A DNA stretch of 64,000 nucleotides, taken from positions 1 to 64,000 of the forward strand of contig NZ_VFSD01000015.1 of NCBI RefSeq assembly GCF_014332515.1, written 5' to 3'. The position numbers and the translations under genes were made by a program. The notes below the pieces were generated by a model. That model ran no database searches, was not told where the DNA came from, and saw only the letters and a program-made list of their open reading frames with translations. The stretch is from Pontibacter beigongshangensis (GTDB lineage: Bacteria > Bacteroidota > Bacteroidia > Cytophagales > Hymenobacteraceae). Numbering within the stretch: the first letter of the stretch is position 1; each line of letters begins with the position of its first letter. Positions 51,142-59,812 of the stretch are shown piece by piece.

Positions 51142-53091
51142 ATGCAAAAAGACCGCTCTAACAACCAGCCAGCACCAAATCTGGACAATACCCTTCAGGC
51201 CAAGCAGGCGCCACAGGCGTTACCGGGATCTGACGAAGTATCCACTACCTCCATTATGGAACCAGACAAGGAAAAGCTGGCAAAAATGTTGCAGCAGATC
51301 GATACACTGCACCACGACGCCATACAGCTGGAGCATAAATTCTCCTCCATTGTAGAGCAGACCCACGAGTCGTTCCGGCAGAGTGCGCGCAACCTGCTGC
51401 ACTACCTCTCGCTGCGCCAGCACGATATCCGGGAACTGCAGGAGAGCCTGGCCGAGATGGGACTTTCGTCGCTGGGGCGTGCGGAGGGGCATGTGCTGGC
51501 CAACCTGCAGGCGGTGCGCAACCGGCTGTGTCACATGCAGCAGGCTACTGCGCAGGAGCCATGGGACATACCTGTTACGTTTCAGGAAAGCAAAAACCTG
51601 TTGGCACAGCACACGCATAATATGCTTGGCCCAAAGCCGGCCCACCGGCACACGCGCATCATGGTTACCTTCGCCAACGAGTTTATAACCAACCACAAGC
51701 TTATAGACCGCCTGCTGATGGCTGGCATGAACTGTGCCCGCATTAACTGCGCCCACGACGACGAGACCACTTGGGCCGCCATGATAGCGAGTATCCGAAA
51801 GGCAGAAAAAGAGCTGGGCATACCCTGCAAAATCCTGATGGACCTGGCTGGCCCCAAGATCCGTACCGGTCCGCTGCAACCCGGCCCACGCCTGCGCGTA
51901 ATCCAGCCGGTGCAGGACCTGCAAGGAAAGATAAGCTCTCCGGCCACCATTTGGCTGGCTCCGGCCGGCACGCCGCCGCCCTCTCGCTCAGACGCAACCC
52001 TGCCTGTCGCTGCCGCCTGGCTGGCCCAGCTCCAGGTGGGCGACGAACTGCGTTTCCAGGACACCCGGGGCAGAAAGCGGCGGCTGAGCATTGTCCGGAA
52101 AGAGCACAACGGGGTGCTGGCGCACCTCTACAAGACCTCCTACGTAGATACCGGCACGCAACTCAGCCTGGATAACAGCACAGCTACCGAAAAGACCGCT
52201 GAGGTGGGCGACCTGCCCGCTATGGAGCTGCCCATTATGCTAAAGAAAGGTGATTTTCTGGAGCTTACCCGCGACCCCATACCCGGCAACCCCGCGCAGT
52301 ACGATGCCTCCGGACATGTCATAAAACCAGCCCATGTGTCCTGCACCTTCCCAGAGGTATTTGCGCAGGCCAAAGCAGGCGACCCTATTTTGTTTGATGA
52401 TGGCAAGATTGAGGGTGTTGTAAAGAAAGTGACCAAAAGCTCGCTGCTGATCAAGATCACCTATGCCAATCCAAAAGGAAGCAAACTGGTAGCCGACAAA
52501 GGCATTAACCTGCCCGAAAGCAAGCTCCACCTCAACGAACTCACGGAGAAAGACAAACAGGACCTGGCTTTTATTGCCCGCCATGCCGACATCGTCAACT
52601 TATCGTTCGTCAATGACACATCTACGGTGGAGGCCGTGCAGGCAGAACTGAGCCGGCTGAATGCCACGGATGTAGCCGTGATGCTGAAGATCGAGACAAA
52701 GGAAGGGTTCACCAACCTGCCGCGCCTGCTGCTGTCGGCCATGAAGAGCTACCCGACCGGCATCATGATAGCCCGTGGCGACCTGGCCGTGGAGTGCGGC
52801 TGGCAACGGCTGGCCGAGGTGCAGGAAGAGATCCTGTGGCTCTGCGAGGCGGCGCACATGCCGGTGGTGTGGGCTACACAGGTGCTGGAGAACCTGGCCA
52901 AAAAAGGCCGCCCGTCGCGCGCCGAGATCACAGACGCGGCCATGTCGCAGCGCGCCGACTGCGTAATGCTCAACAAAGGACCCTACGTGATCCAAGCCAT
53001 CGAGATGCTGGACGATATTCTGAAACGGATGCAGGAACACCAGAACAAAAAAACATCGATGCTCCGCAGCCTGCATGTGTCGGAGATGTAA
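51142..53091 (+). CDS. Pyruvate-kinase-like protein with N-terminal extension and no C-terminal domain
   Basis: The 649-residue product has an N-terminal helical extension (about 1-165) unlike pyruvate kinase. The barrel starts near 168 (RIMVTFANEF, GMNCARINCAHDDE, ILMDLAGPKIRTG). The B-domain region, about 245-445, is longer than usual. The second barrel half has VAVMLKIETKEGF, where Lys is the catalytic residue (near 517), IMIARGDLAVE and PVVWATQVLE. The protein ends soon after RAEITDAAMSQRADCVMLNK, so the C-terminal allosteric domain is absent. RxNFSH is changed to RINCAH. It may convert phosphoenolpyruvate or act on another substrate. Confidence 0.85.
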   Translation: MQKDRSNNQPAPNLDNTLQAKQAPQALPGSDEVSTTSIMEPDKEKLAKMLQQIDTLHHDAIQLEHKFSSIVEQTHESFRQSARNLLHYLSLRQHDIRELQESLAEMGLSSLGRAEGHVLANLQAVRNRLCHMQQATAQEPWDIPVTFQESKNLLAQHTHNMLGPKPAHRHTRIMVTFANEFITNHKLIDRLLMAGMNCARINCAHDDETTWAAMIASIRKAEKELGIPCKILMDLAGPKIRTGPLQPGPRLRVIQPVQDLQGKISSPATIWLAPAGTPPPSRSDATLPVAAAWLAQLQVGDELRFQDTRGRKRRLSIVRKEHNGVLAHLYKTSYVDTGTQLSLDNSTATEKTAEVGDLPAMELPIMLKKGDFLELTRDPIPGNPAQYDASGHVIKPAHVSCTFPEVFAQAKAGDPILFDDGKIEGVVKKVTKSSLLIKITYANPKGSKLVADKGINLPESKLHLNELTEKDKQDLAFIARHADIVNLSFVNDTSTVEAVQAELSRLNATDVAVMLKIETKEGFTNLPRLLLSAMKSYPTGIMIARGDLAVECGWQRLAEVQEEILWLCEAAHMPVVWATQVLENLAKKGRPSRAEITDAAMSQRADCVMLNKGPYVIQAIEMLDDILKRMQEHQNKKTSMLRSLHVSEM

Positions 53092-53105
53092 GAGCCGGTT
53101 TTCTG

Positions 53106-53137
53106 AATTATTCTAATAAAAAATGCCCTCCGGAGCC
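53106..53137 (-). repeat. CCTCCGGAGG/ATTAGAATAATT dispersed element, copy 21
   Basis: AATTATTCTAATAAAAAATG is followed by CCCTCCGGAG and CCTCTGCTGC. The usual ATG is ATA here, but an ATG occurs two codons on. Confidence 0.8.
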
Positions 53138-53258
53138 TCTGCTGCGCCGGCGGCGGCGGCTCTTATTAGATGATTAATGGTATATTTCAGCTGCCGGACT
53201 TTGCTCTGCTCTTAAAATAAATGAGGTCCTCTTCCAACGGATTAATTAGGACATGTTG

Positions 53259-53288
53259 CACTTCCGGACTAAAAAGTCTGGAAGTGCT
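53259..53288. repeat. Inverted repeat upstream of the plug-domain gene
   Basis: GCACTTCCGGACT, AAAA and AGTCTGGAAGTGC form a 13-pair stem with one G-T pair. No T tract follows, so it is not a standard terminator. It lies about 170 bases before the next start. Confidence 0.6.
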
Positions 53289-53461
53289 CCTAAGCAGACT
53301 GGCCCCTCCAAGGGTTTAACTACTGCTGATGCCGCCCCAATGCACCTTTCTTTTCTGATAATTTTTCTAAAATTCAGCAAATCGGTTTACTTTACAGCTG
53401 AAAGGCCAGCTCCCAACTTACTTGCCAGCAGGGGGCCCGTTTCAAATGCCTTTGATCCTCC

Positions 53462-56188
53462 ATGAAGAAACTGAAAACCCTTGTACTGCTGCTAACTGTT
53501 GCGGTTCTTGCATTCGCTTTTAAACCCGTACCTGTCAGGGATAACCTCTTCACGACTATCGCTTTTAAACTCTATGAGTTCTATGCCAGATATCCGCAGG
53601 AGAAGGTGTACCTGCATCACGATAAGCACCTGTACAGCCTTGGCGAGACCATCTGGTTTAAAGCCTACCTTACCGTTGGCCCCGGGGCGGCAGTAGACAC
53701 CCTGAGTAAAATACTGTATGTAGACCTGGTAAGCCCTGCCAGCCAGGTGGTGCTGACACGGCAGCTGAAAGCAACCCAGGGCACAGCCCACGGCGACATT
53801 CAATTACCCGACACGCTGACAGAAGGCACTTACCAGCTGCGTGCCTACACCAGCTGGATGCGCAATTTCAGTCCCGACTACTTTTTTTCAAGGGAAATAA
53901 AAATCGTGAGCCCCAGCCTGAGCGAAGTAAAAGCAGGCATCTCTTTCCGAACCACCTCCCACAGCACCGGCGACTCCATAACGTCAACGCTGCAGTTTTA
54001 CAGGCTCCCTCTTGAGCCGCTCCGGCACCTGCAGCTCAACACCCACCTGATCGTGAATGGAAAAAAGCAGAAGCGCGTGGTGCTGATGACCTCCGACAAA
54101 GGCGTGGCGGAATATTCGGTGAGCCTGCCAAGGCCGAAAGACAATAGCGAAACGCAGGCATTCCTGCTGGTGGAAACGGCTGATGCCAGTGAAAACAGGT
54201 TCCGGAAAACCTATCGGCTGCCGGTGGGTCAGCAGAATATCGACCTGCAGTTTTTCCCAGAGTCGGGTCAATTGGTCAACGGCATTACTTCGCAGCTGGC
54301 GTTTAAGGCGATCGATATTTCGGGCAAGGGCACAGCGGTAGAAGGTGGCATTTACGACCAGCTGGGCAACAAAGTCACGGATTTTAAAAGCGAGCACCTG
54401 GGCATGGGGCAGCTCCTCCTGACGCCGCAGCAGGGCAACAGCTACGAAGCGCGCATCCGGCACAAAAACGGCGCCACTTCCGTTTACCAGATTCCTGAAG
54501 CAGCATCCGAAGGTGTGGTCATGCGCATCAACAGGATACCAAACGACCAGCTGGCCCTGCAACTGACCAGCACCCTCGGTGGCCAGCGCGACAGCACCTT
54601 TCTGGTGGCGCATGCCGAAGGCAAAATCTTCTATGCCGCCAAGCCAGATCCTGCCAGAAAAGAGATCACGGCTATTATTCCCACCAGCAGATTTCCGGCC
54701 GGCCTGGTGTACTTCACGCTGTTCGACCGCACGGGCCGTCCCCTCTGCGAACGCCTGGTATTTCCTAACCAGCCGGAGCAGCTGCAGGTAACCGTTTCCA
54801 CAGACAAGCAGGTGTACGGGCAGCGCGAAAAGGTAACCATGCAGGTGCTGGTGCAGGACGCGGAGGGCGTTCCCGTGGCTGGCAACTTTTCAGTAGCCGT
54901 GCGCGATGCCACCACGGCCGCCAATGCAGGAGCTTACCACGACAACATGTACACCTACGCGCACCTCAGCAGCGAACTGAAAGGCCACCTAGAGCAGCCC
55001 GCCTACTACTTCAACAAATCGAACCCAGCTGCGCTTCACCACCTGGACCTCCTGCTCATGACCCAGGGCTGGCGCCGCTTCTCCTGGGCCGACATCCTGC
55101 AAGATAAAGAGCCGCAGGTGGAGTACCCGCTGGAACAGCAAATCACTATTACCGGGGTAGTGGAGAAGGAGTTTGGCCGGAAAAAAGAGGCTGGCACCAG
55201 CAACCTCACCATAATTCTGAAAGGAGGCGAGACCTCCAAAGGCGCGTTTCCTAACATTTCGATGGCAGAAACCAGGGAAGATGGCCGCTTCTACATCACT
55301 GGCTTCGACCACCAGGATACGCTGCAGGTGTTCATACAGGCCCGCACGCCAAAAGGAGGAAAACACCTGCTGATAAAGCGGGATGTGTACGGGGCCGCTC
55401 CCGGTGCATTTTTTCCGGCAGAAGAGGTCACGGTGCTGGACCACGATTACCTGAGCAGCATCAGCAACTGGGCCAAAAGCGAGCAGTCTTTCAGGCTGGC
55501 GAATGGTGGCATTAACCTGCAGCAGGTGGAGGTAACAGCTCAGAAAGAAAAACCTGATAGCCGCAGGCGACATTCCAAAGAGTTTACAGATGCCACCATA
55601 AATGTGGCCGAGGATGGCATTATGCGCGGCAACGTGCTGGAGTACCTGCTGGGGCGGGTGGCAGGCGTGCAGGTTACCGGCTCGGGCATGAACATGAGCG
55701 TGTCGATTAGAGGTGGCGGCACACCTGCATTTGTCCTGGATGGCATACCTGTTGACCTGGAGTACATTCAGAGCCTCTCGCCCGCCGATGTGGAAACCAT
55801 TGAGGTGCTGAAAGGAGCAAACGGAGCCGTGTATGCCAATAGCGGCAACGGCGTAATCGCCATCTTTACCAAGCGGGGCAACCCCAACTACAACTTTGCC
55901 AACGACCATACGCCCGGTGCCATCAACTTTAAACTACCAGGCTATTACAAGGCCCAGGAGTTCTACGTACCCCGCTACGACGTGCCTGACGACCGCCACA
56001 ACCTGCCCGACTTCCGCAACACCCTGCACTGGCAGCACACCCTCCTGACCGACGAATCAGGCAGGGCCGAACTCAGCTTTTTTACTTCCGACGATGTTAC
56101 CAGCTTTATCACTACCTGCGAAGGCTCCTCCGGGCAAGGTGCCGTGGGTGTGGGAGAGCATAGGTTTGAGGTGCAGCAGGGAAGATAA
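53462..56188 (+). CDS. MG2-like protein with TonB-receptor plug domain and no barrel
   Basis: The 908-residue product has a signal peptide (residues 1-20). An MG2-like macroglobulin region follows from about 40 (EKVYLHHDKHLYSLGETIWF, FKAYLTVGPG, TLTEGTYQLRAYTSWMRNF). Several beta-sandwich domains fill 130-680. A TonB-dependent-receptor plug domain is at about 690-810 (GNVLEYLLGRVAGVQVTGSG, SIRGGGTPAFVLDGIPVD, VETIEVLKGANGAVYANSGN). The 22-strand barrel that normally follows a plug is absent; only about 100 residues remain. This architecture recurs in Bacteroidota with no known function. It should act in the periplasm or at the outer membrane. It is monocistronic. Confidence 0.88.
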   Translation: MKKLKTLVLLLTVAVLAFAFKPVPVRDNLFTTIAFKLYEFYARYPQEKVYLHHDKHLYSLGETIWFKAYLTVGPGAAVDTLSKILYVDLVSPASQVVLTRQLKATQGTAHGDIQLPDTLTEGTYQLRAYTSWMRNFSPDYFFSREIKIVSPSLSEVKAGISFRTTSHSTGDSITSTLQFYRLPLEPLRHLQLNTHLIVNGKKQKRVVLMTSDKGVAEYSVSLPRPKDNSETQAFLLVETADASENRFRKTYRLPVGQQNIDLQFFPESGQLVNGITSQLAFKAIDISGKGTAVEGGIYDQLGNKVTDFKSEHLGMGQLLLTPQQGNSYEARIRHKNGATSVYQIPEAASEGVVMRINRIPNDQLALQLTSTLGGQRDSTFLVAHAEGKIFYAAKPDPARKEITAIIPTSRFPAGLVYFTLFDRTGRPLCERLVFPNQPEQLQVTVSTDKQVYGQREKVTMQVLVQDAEGVPVAGNFSVAVRDATTAANAGAYHDNMYTYAHLSSELKGHLEQPAYYFNKSNPAALHHLDLLLMTQGWRRFSWADILQDKEPQVEYPLEQQITITGVVEKEFGRKKEAGTSNLTIILKGGETSKGAFPNISMAETREDGRFYITGFDHQDTLQVFIQARTPKGGKHLLIKRDVYGAAPGAFFPAEEVTVLDHDYLSSISNWAKSEQSFRLANGGINLQQVEVTAQKEKPDSRRRHSKEFTDATINVAEDGIMRGNVLEYLLGRVAGVQVTGSGMNMSVSIRGGGTPAFVLDGIPVDLEYIQSLSPADVETIEVLKGANGAVYANSGNGVIAIFTKRGNPNYNFANDHTPGAINFKLPGYYKAQEFYVPRYDVPDDRHNLPDFRNTLHWQHTLLTDESGRAELSFFTSDDVTSFITTCEGSSGQGAVGVGEHRFEVQQGR

Positions 56189-56251
56189 TTTTGAGTTTAG
56201 GATGAGTGATTGAGAAAGTGGTTTTTGAAGAGGAGAAGGGTTTTCAACTCA

Positions 56252-56282
56252 AATTATTTGAATGATTTTGCCCCTCCGGAGG
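56252..56282 (-). repeat. CCTCCGGAGG/ATTAGAATAATT dispersed element, copy 22
   Basis: AATTATTTGAATGATTTTG is followed by CCCCTCCGGAGG. The full composite continues: TCTGCTGCTCCTGCTGC, then GACACAAGATGCAGGACAC at 56310. Confidence 0.85.
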
Positions 56283-56354
56283 TTCTGCTGCTCCTGCTGC
56301 TTTTTAAGGACACAAGATGCAGGACACAAGACACAGGACTTTTTCTTCCTCTCT

Positions 56355-56542
56355 GGGCGTAGTTTCCGACTACGCCCTTTTTATTATGGTTAATCTGTGA
56401 CTAACCTCGCTGCCAGAGCAGCGAAAAAACTGTGATACCAGAAATAATCTTAGAACATTAGCAAAGCGTAATTTTGCTTCACAGAAGCAAAGGTAGTCTG
56501 AGACTACCAGACATAAAATGGGCGTAGTCGGAAACTACGCCC
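56355..56542. repeat. REPIN-like element 2 (two inverted palindromes)
   Basis: The left end is GGGCGTAGT, TTCCG, ACTACGCCC; the right end is GGGCGTAGT, CGGAA, ACTACGCCC. About 142 bases lie between, including a smaller palindrome GGTAGTCT-G-AGACTACC at 56492. The stems share the GYGTAGT/ACTACRC core with element 1 at 39888. Confidence 0.72.
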
Positions 56543-56574
56543 AGCGGTTTTTTTAAGCCTGCTCTGATAACTCA

Positions 56575-56645
56575 TTTCCAAATCTTCAAATCTTCAAATT
56601 GAGAAATCAACAATTTAGCAATCTAACAATTAAGCAATCAGCAAC
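56575..56645 (-). repeat. AT-rich CAATTTAGCAATCTAACAA-type dispersed repeat
   Basis: AAATCAACAATTTAGCAATC, TAACAATTAAGCAATC and AGCAACC form degenerate repeats next to the Gfo/Idh stop. Confidence 0.55.
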
Positions 56646-56653
56646 CATCCTAT

Positions 56654-57721
56654 TTACTCAAACGTCACCGTCCGCTGCTCCTGGCTGCTTTTTATGGCGA
56701 GTTCTATCACGCGGATGATGTTGCGGGCCTGCTCCGGCTTTACCTCCAGCTCCTCCTCTCCTATCAGCGCATTATAGAGGTTCTGGAAGTAGCCTTTGTA
56801 GTGGCCTTGCTCGCTCTCAATTTTTCCGACCAGGTGCATGCCCTTGTAGTCAGTGTTGAGGCGGCCCCACAGTTCCTCCGGCTCTTTGCCCCACTCCTCG
56901 TCGGGTTTGTCGGTGGGTAAGATGCCTGCCACCAGGGTTTCTTCCTGCACATCGAGTCCGAACTTCAGGAAGGAGCCCTGGTCGCCGAGCAGGGTGTAGC
57001 GTGGCCCGGCCTCGCGCACCAGCATGCCCGCCCGCAGGGTAACCCGCAGCGCCGGGTACTGCAGCACCAGCCTGAAATTATCGATTACCCTACCGCCTTC
57101 ACGCTGTATTCTGAGGTCGCAGGAAAGCTCCTTTGGCAGCCCGAACAGGCAAAGGGCCTGGTCTATCAGGTGCGAGCCCAGGTCGTAGAGCATGCCGGAG
57201 CCGGGCAGGTCCTCCTCTTTCCAGGTGTTAGGCTTCAGGAAGTTCCGGAAGCGGTCGAAATGCGCCTCGTACTCCACCAGGTTGCCCAGCAGGCCGCTTT
57301 CGATCACTTTCCTCACGGTTTTAAAATCGCTGTCCCAGCGGCGGTTCTGGAAGGCGGTGAGTGTTCTTTGCCGGTCCTTTGCCAGCTGTATCAGTTCATC
57401 GGCCTCTGCGGTGGTGGTGGTAAAAGGCTTCTCGACCACCACATGCTTGCCTGCCAGCAAGGCTTCCTTTGCCAGCTCAAAATGCGTGTAGCTGGAGGAG
57501 GCCACAATCACCAGGTCTATGCTTTCGTCCTGGAAAATGTCGTTTACGTGCCCCACAATCTGCGCCTGCGGGTACCTGGCCCTGGCTATTTGAATGTTCT
57601 CCTCGCTTGTGGATCGTATTTTTTTCAGCACAAAACCTTCTACCAGCGTCAGGAAGGGGGCCTGAAAAACTCTGCCCGATAGTCCGAAACCTATCAGGCC
57701 GACATTAAATATTCTCTTCAT
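56654..57721 (-). CDS. Gfo/Idh/MocA-family oxidoreductase
   Basis: The 355-residue product has an N-terminal Rossmann domain (about 5-125; VGLIGFGLSGRVFQAP is the nucleotide-binding turn, HVVVEKPFTTTTAEADEL contains the EKP motif) and a C-terminal alpha/beta substrate domain. It oxidises or reduces a sugar or polyol with NAD(P). The histidine expected near the active site is in GSHLIDQALCLFG. The substrate is unknown. The ATG at 57721 (MKRIFNVGLIGFG) gives the family start; 13 upstream codons are dropped. It is divergent from the gene at 57986. Confidence 0.92.
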   Translation of the reverse strand: MKRIFNVGLIGFGLSGRVFQAPFLTLVEGFVLKKIRSTSEENIQIARARYPQAQIVGHVNDIFQDESIDLVIVASSSYTHFELAKEALLAGKHVVVEKPFTTTTAEADELIQLAKDRQRTLTAFQNRRWDSDFKTVRKVIESGLLGNLVEYEAHFDRFRNFLKPNTWKEEDLPGSGMLYDLGSHLIDQALCLFGLPKELSCDLRIQREGGRVIDNFRLVLQYPALRVTLRAGMLVREAGPRYTLLGDQGSFLKFGLDVQEETLVAGILPTDKPDEEWGKEPEELWGRLNTDYKGMHLVGKIESEQGHYKGYFQNLYNALIGEEELEVKPEQARNIIRVIELAIKSSQEQRTVTFE

Positions 57722-57803
57722 AGTAATTTTTTCCTGCTCATTGAACTTTCTGCTTTGCATCCTGCTTCTAAATATATAAAAATATTATATAAACAGTGAA
57801 GAT

Positions 57804-57853
57804 AAGGCGCTCAGGAATACCCGGCAGCACTGCCAGGTATTCCTGAGCGCCTT
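57804..57853. repeat. Long perfect inverted repeat in a divergent spacer
   Basis: An 18-base arm starting AAGGCGCTCAGG has its exact complement 14 bases later, and the inner GGCAG/CTGCC extends the stem further. It is followed on the plus strand by TTTCTCTCTT. The spacer lies between two divergent starts, so it is not the terminator of either neighbour. Confidence 0.8.
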
Positions 57854-57985
57854 TCTCTCTTACCTGCCACCTGGTTTACTTTTTCCTGACAGGAGGCAGC
57901 ATAGTGTTTGAAGTAAGAGAAAACAACCTGACGTTGAAAATTAAAAAGTATTAATTTAACTTGGACAACCCGTAAAGAACTTTAA

Positions 57986-58444
57986 ATGATGAAGTTGCCA
58001 GCCCTCTGCACCCTGTTTTGCCTCCTGCTCCTTTTGTCTTCTCAACAGCTCTTCGCCTTACCGCCCGACGACGACCTGATCGAAATCACAAACAAACGGG
58101 GTGAGCTACAGATCTGCAACGGCGACCTGGGAGACATTTTCAGAAAGTACGCTACAGCAACCGCATCAGAAAACATTTATTTCGAAGAACTTCAGATTCT
58201 GAAGGCCGACAAGGCTTATTTTCTGCTGGCAAAAGAACAGAACAGCACCAACGCCTATGCCTTCTCCTTATATCGGCACAAAGGTGCGCTTGTGCTCGAC
58301 ACAACGGCAGGCATAAAAGTAACAGCAAAAGGAGAAGCAGCCCTCAGGGCCGCCATACTGCACGGAGACCAGCAGGCGAGCTATCTTAAAATTGTTACCG
58401 CCAGAAATAACATGCCAGCCGCTTCAGAAACCAACACGCACTAA
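57986..58444 (+). CDS. Hypothetical secreted protein
   Basis: The 152-residue product has a signal peptide (MMKLPALCTLFCLLLLLSSQ) cleaved near residue 24. The mature part looks like a small mixed fold with a central FEELQILKADKAYFLLAKEQ segment. I recognise no family. The YwbE gene starts 81 bases later, perhaps in one transcript. Confidence 0.7.
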   Translation: MMKLPALCTLFCLLLLLSSQQLFALPPDDDLIEITNKRGELQICNGDLGDIFRKYATATASENIYFEELQILKADKAYFLLAKEQNSTNAYAFSLYRHKGALVLDTTAGIKVTAKGEAALRAAILHGDQQASYLKIVTARNNMPAASETNTH

Positions 58445-58525
58445 CGTTGCTTTGTGCTGTAGCCTGGCTGATAAAATGTACCTTTGCTCTTCAAGCATCA
58501 CGTAAAACACGCTAAAACCCTACCT

Positions 58526-58726
58526 ATGAACGGAACCAGAAGAGCAGACATAAAACCGGGCTTGTTTGTAGCCATCGTTATGAAGCAGGACCAGCGCACC
58601 GGCGACCTGACCGAAGGCTACGTAAAAGACATCCTCACCAACTCGCCCACACACCCACACGGCATAAAAGTGCGCCTGGAAACAGGTGAGGTAGGCCGCG
58701 TAAAGGAAATCCTGGAGGAGGACTGA
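58526..58726 (+). CDS. ywbE: YwbE-family protein
   Basis: The 66-residue product matches YwbE along its whole length (RRADIKPGLFVAIVMKQDQR, TGDLTEGYVKDILTNSP, HPHGIKVRLETGEVGRVKEI). It is a small beta-barrel protein of unknown function, widespread in Bacillota and Bacteroidota. The ATG at 58526 (MNGTRRADI) is the family start. Confidence 0.9.
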   Translation: MNGTRRADIKPGLFVAIVMKQDQRTGDLTEGYVKDILTNSPTHPHGIKVRLETGEVGRVKEILEED

Positions 58727-58774
58727 TTTTAAGTTAAGAGTTAAGAGGGATTGCAGCAGGAGCAGAAACAGCAG

Positions 58775-58806
58775 AGGCTCCGGAGGGCTGTTTTTATTCA
58801 AATAAT
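58775..58806 (+). repeat. CCTCCGGAGG/ATTAGAATAATT dispersed element, copy 23
   Basis: GGCTCCGGAGGGC is followed by TGTTTTTATTCAAATAATC. GCAGCAGGAGCAGAAACAGC precedes it. The ATG equivalent is lost. Confidence 0.78.
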
Positions 58807-58932
58807 CTGATTTTTCCTGATAAGCCTCAAAAGCCACACCTAACTACCTGGCTTAAACTTCAAATTATATTCTTTATCCAAACCAGCAACAATTTAACAA
58901 TTCAGCAGTCTACCCATTCAGCCATTTAACGA

Positions 58933-59658
58933 TCACAGAATTCCTTCATCGGCGAAGCTGTAGTAGTCGTTGTCGGTGAAGATGATGTGGTCGAGGATGG
59001 GCAGGTCCAACAGTGTACCGGCCTCTTTCATTTTTTTGGTGAGCGCAATATCGGCGGCACTAGGCTTCAGGTTGCCCGATGGGTGGTTGTGCACCAGAAT
59101 AACGGAGCTGGCCAGCTGCTCCAGCGCCTTTTTGAAAATAATTTTCGGGTCGGCCACTGTACCGGCTACTCCTCCTGTACTGATCGCTTCTTTTCGCATT
59201 ACAATGTTGGCGCGGTTCAGCAAGATAATCCAGAACTCTTCGTGGGGCAGGTCGAGCAGCTGCGGCTTTATGTAGTTGTAAATGTCGGTGGAGCAGGTAA
59301 TCCGGGTTTTGGCAGTTGCCTGCGTTTCCTTTCGCCTGCGGCCCAGCTCCAGGGCGCTCACAATGGCAATGGCCTTTGCCTCTCCTATGCCTTTGTGTTT
59401 TTTGAGGTCGTTTACTGATAATTTTGCCAGCTCGTTCAGGTCGTTGTTGACGGCAGCCAGTATCAGTTTGGCGACATCTACGGCAGTGAGTTTAGGGGTG
59501 CCGGAGCCGATCAGGATGGCGATCAGTTCGGCATCGCTCAGGGCAGCCTTGCCTTTGAGCAGCAGCTTTTCGCGGGGCCTGTCTTCTTCGGCCCAGCCTT
59601 TTATGTTGAGCGATGGCTGGTAAAGTGAATTATCTGATGTATCAACACGTTCTTCCAT
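58933..59658 (-). CDS. radC: RadC-family JAB-domain protein
   Basis: The 241-residue product has an N-terminal helix-hairpin-helix UPF0758 region (about 20-115: LLLKGKAALSDAELIAILIG, HKGIGEAKAIAIVSALELG) and a JAB/MPN metalloprotease-like domain (about 120-240). The zinc motif is intact: the HNHPSGNLKPSAAD segment gives HxH and a downstream Asp. RadC was named for DNA repair, but that role is doubtful; the reaction is unknown. It is chromosomal and full-length, so it is probably not a mobile-element version. Confidence 0.92.
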   Translation of the reverse strand: MEERVDTSDNSLYQPSLNIKGWAEEDRPREKLLLKGKAALSDAELIAILIGSGTPKLTAVDVAKLILAAVNNDLNELAKLSVNDLKKHKGIGEAKAIAIVSALELGRRRKETQATAKTRITCSTDIYNYIKPQLLDLPHEEFWIILLNRANIVMRKEAISTGGVAGTVADPKIIFKKALEQLASSVILVHNHPSGNLKPSAADIALTKKMKEAGTLLDLPILDHIIFTDNDYYSFADEGIL

Positions 59659-59812
59659 ATTCGGTACACATTTTGATCATAGAGGTATAGCATTTTTACC
59701 TGCTGTATGGTAACATAGGCAGCAAGTAATGCTAATATTGTAAACAATAACCTTTACCAACGATTTAGAAATAGCCAGGGTTTATATTTAATTGGCTATC
59801 AACACACATACT

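Noticed and set aside
58933..59658. radC as a sign of a mobile element
   Set aside because: The protein is full-length with the helix-hairpin-helix region and has ordinary chromosomal neighbours.
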